Notes: generated by a model from the letters alone, not told the origin. Counted from the stretch's first letter, positions 11,750-24,031 are shown. The stretch: 64,000 nt of DNA from Prescottella soli (GCF_040024445.1 NZ_CP157276.1:2480001-2544000); one strand, 5' to 3'. Program-made: numbers and translations.

Positions 11750-12448
11750 TTGGCGGAAGCAGGTCCTGCAACCACTCGGCGGGCCGTCGCTCGTGGCAGT
11801 GTGGAGCAAACCACGATCCTCAACTGGGATGATCCAGGGTTCCACCGGTTCGAAGTACTCCGCACCGAGACCGGTAGCCCAGGCGTCGAGTATCTGCAAC
11901 AGACTCACCGATGGGTCCAACACAACATTCGTCCCGTTTACGCACTCGACGACACACAACCAACATCGGTAACCCTTGCGAAGTCCCGCGGATCGTGCAG
12001 CCAGCGACTCGCTGTTGTCGTAGCACTTGCGCGACAGAACGGAATCCCGACCAAGGTCGAGGGACTCGTCCTCCGTGGCGAGTTCTGGTACCCACGCTTT
12101 CGGTATCTGCGTCACGCCATTCCAGATCGTGTCCTGTTGGCATGGCCCAGCTTTCGCATCGACGGCGAGTGGATCGACGCTTCCCACGCGTTCACGTCCG
12201 GATGCGACGTATCGCCGAAGGACTTCTCGAATCGTGGTGAGGAAACGCTCTTCGACGTCGCCGCACGCAGCACCATCACGTGGGGCAACGAAGCCTCGGC
12301 AGGTTGCCTCGATCTATCCCGGTTTGTGATCCGGTCCCTGGGAACCTTCGACTCGCGGGACGACCTGTTCCGCTCGTATGGGCAAACTCTCCCGTGGGCC
12401 GTGCGCATGGCCTTGGAACCGGTATTCAGCCGCTGGGGAGCACGCTGA
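11750..12448 (+). CDS. Transglutaminase-like protein lacking the usual catalytic histidine
   Basis: 232 residues. HRWVQHNI, then SRGSCSQRLAVVVALARQNG with the putative nucleophile C83, then LAWPSFRIDGEWIDAS, follow the transglutaminase-like core order (Cys block, His-Ala-Trp block, W-x-D block). The histidine of the H-A-W block is replaced by Leu (about residue 130), so the Cys-His-Asp triad is incomplete. The start is uncertain: TTG 11750 is used, GTG 11801 is also in frame, and no good ribosome site is visible for either. Base composition is a little less GC-rich than its neighbours. It converges on the second SulP gene. Function unassigned. Confidence 0.55.
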   Translation: MAEAGPATTRRAVARGSVEQTTILNWDDPGFHRFEVLRTETGSPGVEYLQQTHRWVQHNIRPVYALDDTQPTSVTLAKSRGSCSQRLAVVVALARQNGIPTKVEGLVLRGEFWYPRFRYLRHAIPDRVLLAWPSFRIDGEWIDASHAFTSGCDVSPKDFSNRGEETLFDVAARSTITWGNEASAGCLDLSRFVIRSLGTFDSRDDLFRSYGQTLPWAVRMALEPVFSRWGAR

Positions 12449-12508
12449 GCATCCGCTCGACAAAACCTGCCTGTGCAGTCCGTCCCTATTCGATCGTCGA
12501 AGCCGACG

Positions 12509-14212
12509 TCACCGAGCCTTGTCGGTATCCGAGATCGCCTGCGTCACCGATGCGTACACGGAGACGGGACGGCCCCCTTCGGACGCCTGCCGGAAGGTGT
12601 CCCGGAACTGCCCGATGTCGCGTGCGATCCGCAGCTCGATGTTCTTCCGAGCCAGAGTGTCCCGTAGCTGAACCAGCATCTCGGCCGCGCTGACGTCGAC
12701 GAACGGGGACGTCTCGGCATCGAGGACGACGACCCGCGTCTCGTCGGTGCAGAGAGCTTCGATTCGGTCCTTGACGAAATCTGCGTTCGCGAAGTACAAG
12801 CCCGCCTCGACCCGCACCACGATCGCGTCCGGGCGGGTCTCGAGGTCCGGATGCCGTTCGATGTCCACCCACAGGTTCCCCTGCCGCGCAAGCTCGGCGA
12901 CGTGTGGGCGCGAGGAACGGTAGAGCAGTAGCAGCATCGACACCCCGATGCCGATCACGAGGCCGGGCAGGGTGTCGAAGAGCAGTACGCCCATCATCGC
13001 CGCGATCGCCGCCGCGAAATCGGCGCGCGCGGCGGGCCCGTAGATGCTCCCGAGCCGGGCGGTCCACACCCGGTACAGCCTGCGTAGCGCTGAGATGTCG
13101 ACGAGCTCGATCACCGCGGCTATCACCACGGCCGCGAGGGTCGCTTCCGGCAGCTTCTCGAACAGGCCAGTGAGGAACAGCAACGTCAGGACGGTCAAGA
13201 CCGCGACCACCAGCCCGCTGACCTGCGACTTGGCTCCCGCTCCACCGTTCACCGCGGTCTTGGAGAGGCTGCCGTTCACCACCATCCCGGAGCACAGCCC
13301 GGAGCCCAGGTTCGCGGCCCCGAGCCCGGCGAGTTCGCGGTTGGCATCCACCTCGTATCCCGCCTTGGCTGCGTATGTCTTCGCGGCGCCGAGGCCCTCC
13401 GCGAATCCGATCAGCAGCACACCCACCGCGGGTCCGGCCAGGTCGTAGTAATCACGCCAGGTCGGGCCGTCCGGAAAGCCGAGCGACGGCAGTCCGGAAT
13501 CGATGTGGCCCACGATGTCGACCCCGTGTTCGTCGAGCGAGAACACGCTCACCGCCGCGATTCCGAACAGGACCGCCACGAGCGAACCCGGGACCAGCGG
13601 CAGCCACCGTTTGAGCCCGAGCACCACGACGAGGCTGATCCCACCGATGACGAACGGGCGCCACTGTGTGTCGCCCAGATGCCGGATCACACCCCATACC
13701 TGTTCGAAGAAGTCCCCGTCCGACTTCTCGATCCCGAACAGTTTGGGCACCTGGCCCACGATGATGGTCAGCGCCAGTCCGACGATGAACCCCTTGAGCA
13801 CCGGTTCGGAGATGAACGTCGCCACGAATCCGAGACGGCAGAGTCCGGCGATCAGCCCGACGACGCCGGTCATGATGGCGAGAACCGCCGACAGCGCGAG
13901 GTACCGGCCGCCGTCGGCACCCGCGATCGGCGCGATGATGGCGGCGGACAGCGCCGCGGTCGCCGACATCGGACCCACGATCAGGTGCCGTGAACTCCCG
14001 GCCGCCGCATACAAGACGAGAGCGGGCACCGCGGCATAGAGGCCCACCACCGGCGTGACCCCCGCGATGGTCGCATATGCGAGGGCCTCCGGAACCAATA
14101 CCGCCCATACCGTCAGGCCCGCGATCACGTCGGGCCGCAGCCACGACCACTGGTACCCACCGAGGGACGCGAACGGCATCCAGCTGACGAATCGAGCACG
14201 CACGTCTGCCAA
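12509..14212 (-). CDS. SulP-family anion transporter with STAS domain (second of three)
   Basis: 567 residues. The membrane core starts LRPDVIAGLTVWAVLVPEAL and covers ~20-430; the STAS domain at ~440-560 has VVLDAETSPFVDVSAAEML, a canonical STAS phosphorylation-type loop. TTG (14210-14212) is preceded by GGGGAGAG six bases upstream, so I keep it. It is divergent from the arylsulfatase across 200 bases. That makes it the best candidate in the window for uptake or exchange of the sulfate the enzyme releases, though SulP can also carry bicarbonate or dicarboxylates. Confidence 0.88.
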   Translation of the reverse strand: MADVRARFVSWMPFASLGGYQWSWLRPDVIAGLTVWAVLVPEALAYATIAGVTPVVGLYAAVPALVLYAAAGSSRHLIVGPMSATAALSAAIIAPIAGADGGRYLALSAVLAIMTGVVGLIAGLCRLGFVATFISEPVLKGFIVGLALTIIVGQVPKLFGIEKSDGDFFEQVWGVIRHLGDTQWRPFVIGGISLVVVLGLKRWLPLVPGSLVAVLFGIAAVSVFSLDEHGVDIVGHIDSGLPSLGFPDGPTWRDYYDLAGPAVGVLLIGFAEGLGAAKTYAAKAGYEVDANRELAGLGAANLGSGLCSGMVVNGSLSKTAVNGGAGAKSQVSGLVVAVLTVLTLLFLTGLFEKLPEATLAAVVIAAVIELVDISALRRLYRVWTARLGSIYGPAARADFAAAIAAMMGVLLFDTLPGLVIGIGVSMLLLLYRSSRPHVAELARQGNLWVDIERHPDLETRPDAIVVRVEAGLYFANADFVKDRIEALCTDETRVVVLDAETSPFVDVSAAEMLVQLRDTLARKNIELRIARDIGQFRDTFRQASEGGRPVSVYASVTQAISDTDKAR

Positions 14213-14412
14213 TTCGTCTCTCCCCTCATCGCATCGACGTCACGCGTCGGCCTCGCACCCGATGACGCCGTCGAGTCTGTCACTCACGGGATCATCCGGA
14301 CTCACACGCTGCGGGTGAAGCCGGAAGTCGAGCGCGCGGGCCACGATGAGACCGCCCATACGTCCGCGGACGCGCTGCCCGGACTGGATCTCGATGTCGG
14401 AGGGGATAATTC

Positions 14413-16764
14413 ATGACCGGGAGCAAGAAATTCAAGGGTGTCATCAACCTGGACGTCCGGGACTCGACGTCGGATTGGGATGCATTCCTGCCGGACAGGG
14501 CACCCGAGGGCGCGCCCAATGTGCTGGTAGTCCTCTACGACGACACCGGAATGGCCGCGTGGTCCCCCTACGGTGGCCGGATCAACATGCCGACGATGGA
14601 CCGTCTCGCCGAGAACGGGCTGACGTACACGCAGTGGCACACCACGGCGCTGTGTTCGCCGACCCGCTCGACGTTCCTGACGGGACGCAACCACCACCTC
14701 AACGGCTTCGCCTCCATCTCGGAGTCGTCCACCGGCTTCCCCGGTTACAACTCGCACATCCCGCCGTCCAACGCCACGATGGCGAACGTGCTGCGGGACG
14801 CCGGATGGTCGACGTTCTGGGTCGGCAAGAACCACAACGTGCCGATCGACGAATGGACGGCCGGCGCGTCGAAGAAGAACTGGCCGCTCGCGCAGGGCTA
14901 CGACCGGTTCTACGGGTTCATCGGCGGCGAGACCAACAACTGGTACCCCTCGCTCGCCGAGGACAACCACTACATCGAGCAGCCGTACTCCCCGGAGGAG
15001 GGGTACCACCTCTCCAAGGACCTCGCAGACCAGGCGTTGAAGATGATCCGCGACGTCAAGCAGACCGAGCCGGAGAAGCCCTGGTACCTGTGGTTCTGCC
15101 CCGGCGCGAACCACGCCCCACACCACGCTCCCGAGGAGTACATCGCCAAGTACAAGGGCATGTTCGACGACGGCTACGAGGCCTACCGCGAGTGGGTGCT
15201 CGGTCGGATGATCGAACGCGGCATCCTGCCGGAGGACACCGACCTCACACCGCTGAACCCGATGCCCGACGGCACGTTCTCCCCCACCGACGAGGTCCGT
15301 CCGTGGGCCGAGCTGGACGACGAGGAGAAGGCCATGTTCAGCCGCATGGCCGAGGTGTTCGCCGGCTTCTCCGAGTACACCGACGCGCAGGTGGGCCGGA
15401 TCGTCGACTACCTCGAGGAGTCGGGCCAGCTAGACAACACGCTGATCATCTACTGCGCCGACAACGGCGCCTCCGGCGAGGGCAGCCCGAACGGATCGGT
15501 GAACGAGGGCAAGATCTTCGGCGGCTACCCCGACGATCTCGAGCAGAATCTGACGATGGTCGACAAGCTCGGCAGCCCGGACACCTACAACCACTACCCC
15601 ACGGGCTGGGCGGCCGCGTTCTCCACGCCGTACAAGATGTTCAAGCGCTACACCTACCAGGGCGGGGTCTGCGACCCGCTGGTCATCCACTGGCCGGCCG
15701 GCATGAAGGCGCGCGGCGAGATCCGCCACCAGTACCACCACAGCACCGACATCGTGCCCACGATCCTCCAGGCCTGCGGTGTCGAATTCCCGGACACCTA
15801 CAACGGTGTCGAGCAGGCCCCGCTGTCGGGCGTGTCGATGAAGTACTCGTTCGACGGACCGGCCGACGGGCCCACCGCCAAGGAAACGCAGTACTACGAG
15901 ATGTTCGGCCAGCGCGGTCTGTGGCACAAGGGTTGGAAGGCCGTATCCGTGCACGGCCCGGTCTCGGGCATCAGCAACTTCGACAAGGACGAGTGGGAAC
16001 TGTTCCACGCGGATGTCGACCGTGCCGAGGCCCACAACCTGGCGGCCGAGCACCCGGACAAGCTCGAGGAGCTCAAAGCGCTCTGGATGGCGGAGGCGAA
16101 GGTGAACAACGTGCTGCCGCTGAACGACCTGCAGATCATCGGCAACCCCAAGGACTTCGAGACCTTCGTATCGATGGAGTTCCACCAGCCGGTGCCGCCG
16201 AGCGGACAGTATGTCTACTACCCCGGCACGTCCGAGGTGCCCGAGCGGTCGGCGGCGAACGTGCACGGCGTGTCGTACAAGATCCTCGCCGAGGTCGACC
16301 TCACACCCGATTCGCAGGGCGTGATCTTCGCGCACGGTTCCCGGTTCGGCGGCCACTCGCTCTTCATCAAGGACGGTGTCGTCACCTACGCGTACAACTT
16401 CCTCGGTATTCCGCCGGAAGACCGCATCTCCGCGCCCGTGCCGACGTCGGGCAAGCACATCATCGGCGTCGAGTTCGTCAAGGAAGGCATGGGACCGAAC
16501 CGCGAGGGTCTCGGCCCGCTCAGGTTGTACATCGACGACAAGCAGGTCGGCGAGCAGAAGATCCGAACCGTTCTGGGCCATTTTTCGCTCTGCGGCGAGG
16601 GATTGTGCATCGGCTACGACAGCGCCGATCCCGTATCGAGTGCGTATCCCGAGCCGCGCTTCGAGTTCCGGGGCGGTGAGATCCAGAAGGTCGTGTTCGA
16701 CGTCGCCGACGACGCTTACATCGACGTCGAAAGTCACCTCGCGGCAGCAATGTCAAGAGACTGA
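14413..16764 (+). CDS. Large arylsulfatase (formylglycine-dependent, AtsD-like)
   Basis: 783 residues. It hydrolyses sulfate esters through a formylglycine nucleophile. Metal-binding D43-D44 lie in VVLYDDTG; the modification motif CSPTR begins at C81 in TALCSPTRSTFLTGR; CADNGASGEG carries further metal ligands. Length matches the long mycobacterial arylsulfatases such as AtsD, with a C-terminal beta-rich region from about 590. No signal peptide is seen, so it is probably cytoplasmic. Activation needs a formylglycine-generating enzyme, which is not in this window. It faces the second SulP gene and is followed by a 12-bp inverted repeat and a MalT-like regulator. Confidence 0.93.
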   Translation: MTGSKKFKGVINLDVRDSTSDWDAFLPDRAPEGAPNVLVVLYDDTGMAAWSPYGGRINMPTMDRLAENGLTYTQWHTTALCSPTRSTFLTGRNHHLNGFASISESSTGFPGYNSHIPPSNATMANVLRDAGWSTFWVGKNHNVPIDEWTAGASKKNWPLAQGYDRFYGFIGGETNNWYPSLAEDNHYIEQPYSPEEGYHLSKDLADQALKMIRDVKQTEPEKPWYLWFCPGANHAPHHAPEEYIAKYKGMFDDGYEAYREWVLGRMIERGILPEDTDLTPLNPMPDGTFSPTDEVRPWAELDDEEKAMFSRMAEVFAGFSEYTDAQVGRIVDYLEESGQLDNTLIIYCADNGASGEGSPNGSVNEGKIFGGYPDDLEQNLTMVDKLGSPDTYNHYPTGWAAAFSTPYKMFKRYTYQGGVCDPLVIHWPAGMKARGEIRHQYHHSTDIVPTILQACGVEFPDTYNGVEQAPLSGVSMKYSFDGPADGPTAKETQYYEMFGQRGLWHKGWKAVSVHGPVSGISNFDKDEWELFHADVDRAEAHNLAAEHPDKLEELKALWMAEAKVNNVLPLNDLQIIGNPKDFETFVSMEFHQPVPPSGQYVYYPGTSEVPERSAANVHGVSYKILAEVDLTPDSQGVIFAHGSRFGGHSLFIKDGVVTYAYNFLGIPPEDRISAPVPTSGKHIIGVEFVKEGMGPNREGLGPLRLYIDDKQVGEQKIRTVLGHFSLCGEGLCIGYDSADPVSSAYPEPRFEFRGGEIQKVVFDVADDAYIDVESHLAAAMSRD

Positions 16765-16781
16765 TCGGTATTTACACGGCG

Positions 16782-16826
16782 CGAACCGCCTGCGCGGGTT
16801 AGAATTCCTCCGCTGCAGGCGGTTCG
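16782..16826. promoter_or_regulatory. Perfect 12-bp inverted repeat between arylsulfatase and MalT-like regulator
   Basis: CGAACCGCCTGC (16782-16793) and its exact complement (16815-16826) flank a 21-base loop. It begins 18 bases after the arylsulfatase stop and ends 47 bases before the regulator start. It could be the sulfatase terminator, or an operator for the regulator. There is no T run after it. Confidence 0.55.
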
Positions 16827-16873
16827 TCCGTTCCATCCGGTCCGGGTACTCGTTATGTGGGGAGGCATGTCGG

Positions 16874-19504
16874 GTGTCGATCACGCAAGACGGGAGTTAC
16901 GCTGCGAGTGCCGATATTCCGGTGTTCCGCAGTGATCGGGTCGTGCCTCGGTCGCGTCTGCTCGACGCGCTCGATACGGCCCTCACCAGGCCCGAAGACT
17001 CGACATCCGTCGTACTCGTCTGTGCGCCAGCGGGATCCGGAAAGACCACATTCCTCTCGGACTGGGCACACCGAACACGCGCGAAGCCCGAGAGACCGAT
17101 GGTCGCGTGGACGACCATCAACGACAGCGACGGCGTTTCGCACTCTCTACATACGGAGCTCGTTCGAGCGTTCGAGAACACGGACCATCCGGAGATCCGT
17201 CGAATTTGCCGGGGTCTTCCGAAACCTACCGCTGCACAGCGCCTTCCCATCGTGCGACCGCTACTCGATCTCGGCGAACCGGTCTGGCTCGTTCTCGACG
17301 ACGCCCATCTCCTTCACGACCCGGATGCACTCGCCGATTTGGAGGAACTCCTCCGAATTCCATCGCAGCACCTACGCGTCATCGTGTGCGGGCGTTTCGA
17401 ACCACCGCTCGCCTTCCAGAAGCTGCGACTCGAGAGTCGCGTCATGGACGTGACGTTCGACGATCTCGCCTTCACCCCCGAGGAAGCATCGGCCATGCTC
17501 GGCGAACACGACGTCGCACTCGAGCCGGACGATCTGTCGGCACTGATGGCCCGAACGGAGGGCTGGGCAGCAGGTATCCGACTCGCCGGCATGTCCCTTG
17601 CCGGACATCCGGATCCGACGTCGCTGATCGAGAACTTCACCGGATGCCGCCGCGCCGTCGCCGACTACCTCATCGAGCAGGTCCTTGCGGGCCAGAGCGA
17701 AGAGATCCGCCAGTTCCTGATCAAAACGTCGGTGCCGTCGACGTTCACGGCTGCACTGGCCGAGGAACTCACGGGGTGCACCGATGCCCATTCGATCATC
17801 GACCAACTCGAGCGTCGAAACTTCCTCATCAGCCGAATCGAGAGTTCCCCCACTCAGTTCCGCTACCACCCACTGCTGCGCAGCTACCTGCGTGCCGAGA
17901 TCAGTAGGCTCGGCCACCGAGCGGTGATGGACCTCGAACACGTCACGGCCCGGTGGTACGCGGAGTTCGGCGACGCACTGCTCTCACTCGAGCACGGCAT
18001 CACCGCCGGAGACGTATCCGATGTCGAGTCCGTCCTCACCGAATCGGGCCTCGCCCTGGTCCTCGACGGTCACGGCGAGGCGGTCGAGCGTCTCGTCGCC
18101 GACGCTCCCCGCCCGATCCGCGACCGGACGATCGTCGGCCTCGTGCGCGCAGCGTCCCAGCTGCACTCCGACAACCCGGCGCCCGCGGCGTCGATACTCG
18201 GCGCGGTCCAGCCGGGCAACCACAACGGAACAGACATCTACGCAACACTCTTCGAGCAGGCTCTGCGAATCCAGGCATCCATCCACACCGGCGACATCGC
18301 CGGCGCTCTGGAGCGTTCGGCGAGCGCGGACGCGATGACGCCGGTCGATCCGCGCCTGGACTCCTTCGTGGCCCTCCAGCGCGGTCGCGGGCAGCTGCAT
18401 CTGGGCCATCTCAGCCTCGCCGAGGACGACCTTCGTCGAGCGCGCGCCCACGCGCGTGAGGTCGATGCCGCGCTCATCGACGCACAGGCGTCGGCGGCGC
18501 TCGGCGCCGCGGCCCTGAGTCGCGGCTCGCTCGGCGAGGCTCAGAGCTTGGCGGCCCACAGTCGTGCCGCGACAGTGGATGCCGACCCGCACACGTCGGC
18601 GGACACGCGCCGGGCGATCCTCCTCGAAGCGATGTGCCACTACCTGCGGAACGACACCACGCGGGCCGTCGAACTCGCGAGCGCGGTAGCACCGGGCACG
18701 GACGACACCACCGCACCGATGGCCCGCGAGAGTGCCATCGCCACGGCGCTGTTCGGTGTCGATCTCGCCGAGGACCGGCGTGCCGCGGTCTCGGCCTTGC
18801 ACACGGCCAGCGTCACCGGCCGTGCGGCACCACAACCCCCCGGACTACTCGCGGCAGTCCTTCCGTCGATCCAGTTCGCTTACCTGCACATCGGTGAATC
18901 AACTTGGGCTCGTGAGCTTTTCGGGGTCGCATCGGAGATGCTCGGCCGAACCGGAGACATCGCACTGCTCGAGGCGGTCCTGCACCTGTGCGCCAATCAA
19001 CTCGAGCGGGCACGAACCCTGCTGCACCCCGTTCTCGACGGTGAACTGTCGTGCAGGGCCGCCACCAACATGGTGACGGCGTGGCTCCTCGAGGCCGAGA
19101 TCGCCCGACGCCGCGCCCACGAGTCGCGCGCCCACGATGCACTCGTCGAGGCCCTACGCCTCGCCGAACCCGAGGGTGTTCTGCGTCCCTTCCACGACAT
19201 GGCAACCGCAGCCCGGGAGTTGTTGTCCGCCAGCCGTGGTCGATTCGGCGCGCGAGACTCCTTCGCCGATCTGGTGTGGGCGTCGTTCCCCCGGACGACC
19301 GTCACGACGGCCGAACAGCTCACCCGACGCGAGCTGGAACTGCTCGCGGAGCTTCCCACGTGGCGCACCGCCGAGGAGATCGCGTCCGACCTGTGCGTAT
19401 CGGTCAATACCGTCAAGACGCATCTGCGGGGCATCTACCGCAAGCTCGGCGTCACCACGCGACGCGACGCCGTCGCCGCCGCCCACGACCACGGGCTGCT
19501 CTGA
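16874..19504 (+). CDS. MalT/LuxR-type ATP-dependent transcriptional regulator
   Basis: 876 residues. The P-loop CAPAGSGKTTF at ~50-60 opens an STAND-type NTPase domain, with LVLDDAHLLHD as Walker B near 140. A long helical TPR-like region covers ~380-800. The C terminus (about 815-876) is a LuxR helix-turn-helix, LTRRELELLAEL and SVNTVKTHLRGIYRKLGV. This is the MalT/AcoK architecture, in which inducer and ATP drive oligomerisation and activation. GTG 16874 has GGAGG 8 bases upstream. It follows the arylsulfatase on the same strand, so control of sulfate-ester use is plausible but unproven. Confidence 0.88.
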   Translation: MSITQDGSYAASADIPVFRSDRVVPRSRLLDALDTALTRPEDSTSVVLVCAPAGSGKTTFLSDWAHRTRAKPERPMVAWTTINDSDGVSHSLHTELVRAFENTDHPEIRRICRGLPKPTAAQRLPIVRPLLDLGEPVWLVLDDAHLLHDPDALADLEELLRIPSQHLRVIVCGRFEPPLAFQKLRLESRVMDVTFDDLAFTPEEASAMLGEHDVALEPDDLSALMARTEGWAAGIRLAGMSLAGHPDPTSLIENFTGCRRAVADYLIEQVLAGQSEEIRQFLIKTSVPSTFTAALAEELTGCTDAHSIIDQLERRNFLISRIESSPTQFRYHPLLRSYLRAEISRLGHRAVMDLEHVTARWYAEFGDALLSLEHGITAGDVSDVESVLTESGLALVLDGHGEAVERLVADAPRPIRDRTIVGLVRAASQLHSDNPAPAASILGAVQPGNHNGTDIYATLFEQALRIQASIHTGDIAGALERSASADAMTPVDPRLDSFVALQRGRGQLHLGHLSLAEDDLRRARAHAREVDAALIDAQASAALGAAALSRGSLGEAQSLAAHSRAATVDADPHTSADTRRAILLEAMCHYLRNDTTRAVELASAVAPGTDDTTAPMARESAIATALFGVDLAEDRRAAVSALHTASVTGRAAPQPPGLLAAVLPSIQFAYLHIGESTWARELFGVASEMLGRTGDIALLEAVLHLCANQLERARTLLHPVLDGELSCRAATNMVTAWLLEAEIARRRAHESRAHDALVEALRLAEPEGVLRPFHDMATAARELLSASRGRFGARDSFADLVWASFPRTTVTTAEQLTRRELELLAELPTWRTAEEIASDLCVSVNTVKTHLRGIYRKLGVTTRRDAVAAAHDHGLL

Positions 19505-19594
19505 GGGCTCGGATTCACCATCGGCGGGTGAGGTGCGAGCCCGGCGGTCGAGGCATCCTCGGTGGACCGGAAAGCAATGAACAGAGGAGGCGTC

Positions 19595-19828
19595 ATGGGC
19601 ACTTCCGACTCGGGATGGCCGGCCACCGTGCGCTACGCCTTCCTCGTCGGCGGTGAACTGTCCGAGCGAGTACTCGCGGCCTTCCCGGAACTCCAGGTGT
19701 CGGAGACTGCGCACGCGCACACCACCCTGTACGGCCCCGTCCGCAATCCCACCGAACTGCGCGGCATGCTCGCCCGCTTCGACGCCCTGGGCCTCACGAT
19801 CATCGAGATGCGCCGTCTGCCCGACTGA
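19595..19828 (+). CDS. Small conserved-looking hypothetical protein
   Basis: 77 residues, start MGTSDSGWPATVRYAF. AGGAGG lies just upstream of ATG 19595-19597. The short protein alternates strand-helix elements (YAFLVGGELSERVLAAFPEL, then a TTLYGPV strand and an ELRGMLARFDALGL helix), consistent with a compact alpha/beta fold. No signal peptide or membrane helix. I do not recognise the family. It lies 90 bases after the MalT-like regulator on the same strand and converges on the third SulP gene with 6 bases between stops. Confidence 0.6.
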   Translation: MGTSDSGWPATVRYAFLVGGELSERVLAAFPELQVSETAHAHTTLYGPVRNPTELRGMLARFDALGLTIIEMRRLPD

Positions 19829-19834
19829 GGCGGA

Positions 19835-21538
19835 TCAGTCGTCGGTTCGCTCGGTCACCCGCACCAGTCGGTGCTCGGCGGCGTCGAACGCCCGTCGCGT
19901 CGACTCCCCGATCGTGCCGGTGGCCGAATAGACTTCCAGCGCAAGGCCTTGGCCGGCGAGGCGGTCGTCGTCCCAGTCGCGGGAGACCGGCTCAGCGATG
20001 CCGCTCAGGTACAGGCGCCCGCCTGCCGCGTCGAGACGTTGCGCGTAGTCACGGAGGACGGACAGGAACGTCGCCCCGAACGTGGTGCGGCCCCGAAGTC
20101 GCAGAATCACTTCCGGGTTCGCCGCACCGGACGGATCGGGCAGGCGAGCCTGAAGGGTGCGGGCGCCCGCGTAGAAGAGACTGCCGTAGACGTCGAGGAC
20201 GACTATCTGCCCGTCGGCGAGGGTCCGCGGCGCGGGCTGCTCCCGCAGCGTGCCGTCATCGGCCGGAACCAGTTCCACCACCGACAGGTCCATCGCCTCC
20301 TGGTTGAGCTGCAGCAGAAGCGACAGCGCGACACCGATCCCCACCGCGGCGGCAACGGGAAGCAGCAGCGTCGCAACGAAAGTCGTCACGAGCGCGATTT
20401 GGGAGCTGGGCCCGGTCTGCAGGATCACCCGGATCACGCCGGGCCGAATGGAGCCGACGGCGGCGAAGATCAGCACCGCGGCCAACGTCGGCATCGGCAC
20501 CTTGCCGACGAGCCCCGAGAAGACGACCAGGATCACGAGCATCCATACGCCCGACCACACGGCGCCCCACCGGCCGCGCGCCCCCGCGGTCGCGTTCAGC
20601 GCCGTCTGGCCCACGGACCCGCCCACGGGCATGCCCCCGAACAGCGCCGCGCCGATGTTGCCGACGCCCTGCGCCGAGAAGTCGGTGTTCGCGTCGGATC
20701 GGCTGCCGTCCCGATTGGGCGCGGACTCGGCCACGCCGGCGCCCTGAACCAACACGATCACCGCGACCGCGAGCGCTCCGCCCAGCAGTTCGAACGAGAA
20801 CGCGCCGAAGTCGGGCAGCACCGGCAGCGGCAGCCCGGTCGGGATCGTCCCGACGTCCGAGACCCGGTCGACGGTGTCCCACCCGAGCGCGATCACGACG
20901 ACGCTGGGGACCACGAGCGCCAACAGCGAACTGAACAACGCCAGTCGTGTGCGGGCGAGGACCACCATGAGGAGCAGTGCCGTCGCTCCGGTGACCAGCG
21001 CGCGCCAGTCGATGCCCGACGGGTTGGAGATCACGTCGAAGAACTTCGCCGCCGCGACCGATCCACTCGCGTCGGCCCCGAGCAGGTCAGGAACCTGCCC
21101 GAGGACGATGTTCACCGCGATGCCGGTCAGGAAGCCGGTCATCACCGAGTGCGACACGAAGCGGGTGTAACGACCCAGGCGCAGCAACGCTGCCGCGGCC
21201 ATGATCAGGCCCGCGATCAGCGTGAGCAGCACCACCGCGCCCGATCGGTCCTCCTCCGGGAGGTCCGCGACCGCCGATCCGGCCGCCAGGGCGGCGGCGC
21301 TGGTCGTGGTGATCACCATCAGTTTCGTGCTGGTCTGCAACCCGCCGAAGAGCGGACCCGCGAAGCTCGCGTACAGCCCGTGGACCGGGTTGACACCGGC
21401 GAGCACGCCGGACGCCATCCCGTCCGGCACGCTGCTGATCGCCCCGGGAATGCCCGCGATCAGGTCGTTCTTGAACGAACCCCGCTCCGGAAGACGTGAG
21501 CGCACCCATCGCCGCACGGCACCGACCACACCAGCCAT
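19835..21538 (-). CDS. SulP-family anion transporter with STAS domain (third of three)
   Basis: 567 residues. The core begins KNDLIAGIPGAISSVPDGMA and runs to ~420; the STAS domain at ~450-550 contains EVILRLRGRTTFGATFLSVL. The first helix and the STAS sequence differ clearly from the other two copies and resemble the BicA-like bicarbonate/sulfate branch. The three copies are therefore not a recent duplication. The start ATG is at the end of the frame. It is separated from the regulator region by a convergent junction and transcribed toward it. Confidence 0.88.
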   Translation of the reverse strand: MAGVVGAVRRWVRSRLPERGSFKNDLIAGIPGAISSVPDGMASGVLAGVNPVHGLYASFAGPLFGGLQTSTKLMVITTTSAAALAAGSAVADLPEEDRSGAVVLLTLIAGLIMAAAALLRLGRYTRFVSHSVMTGFLTGIAVNIVLGQVPDLLGADASGSVAAAKFFDVISNPSGIDWRALVTGATALLLMVVLARTRLALFSSLLALVVPSVVVIALGWDTVDRVSDVGTIPTGLPLPVLPDFGAFSFELLGGALAVAVIVLVQGAGVAESAPNRDGSRSDANTDFSAQGVGNIGAALFGGMPVGGSVGQTALNATAGARGRWGAVWSGVWMLVILVVFSGLVGKVPMPTLAAVLIFAAVGSIRPGVIRVILQTGPSSQIALVTTFVATLLLPVAAAVGIGVALSLLLQLNQEAMDLSVVELVPADDGTLREQPAPRTLADGQIVVLDVYGSLFYAGARTLQARLPDPSGAANPEVILRLRGRTTFGATFLSVLRDYAQRLDAAGGRLYLSGIAEPVSRDWDDDRLAGQGLALEVYSATGTIGESTRRAFDAAEHRLVRVTERTDD

Positions 21539-21572
21539 GCGTGCAGTGTGCGGAACCGCGGCGGCCGCGTCC

Positions 21573-23985
<2,413 letters not shown>

Positions 23986-23997
23986 GTTTCGTAGCGA

Positions 23998-24031
23998 GAA
24001 GGGGCCGCACCCGTCAGGGTGCGGCCCCTTC
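23998..24031. terminator. Strong hairpin terminator after leuA
   Basis: Perfect 15-bp stem (23998-24012 with 24017-24031) and a GTCA tetraloop, 12 bases after the leuA stop. The arms begin with GAA and end with TTC, so it can act in both directions; the AI-2E-type permease gene converges from the right. Confidence 0.9.
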
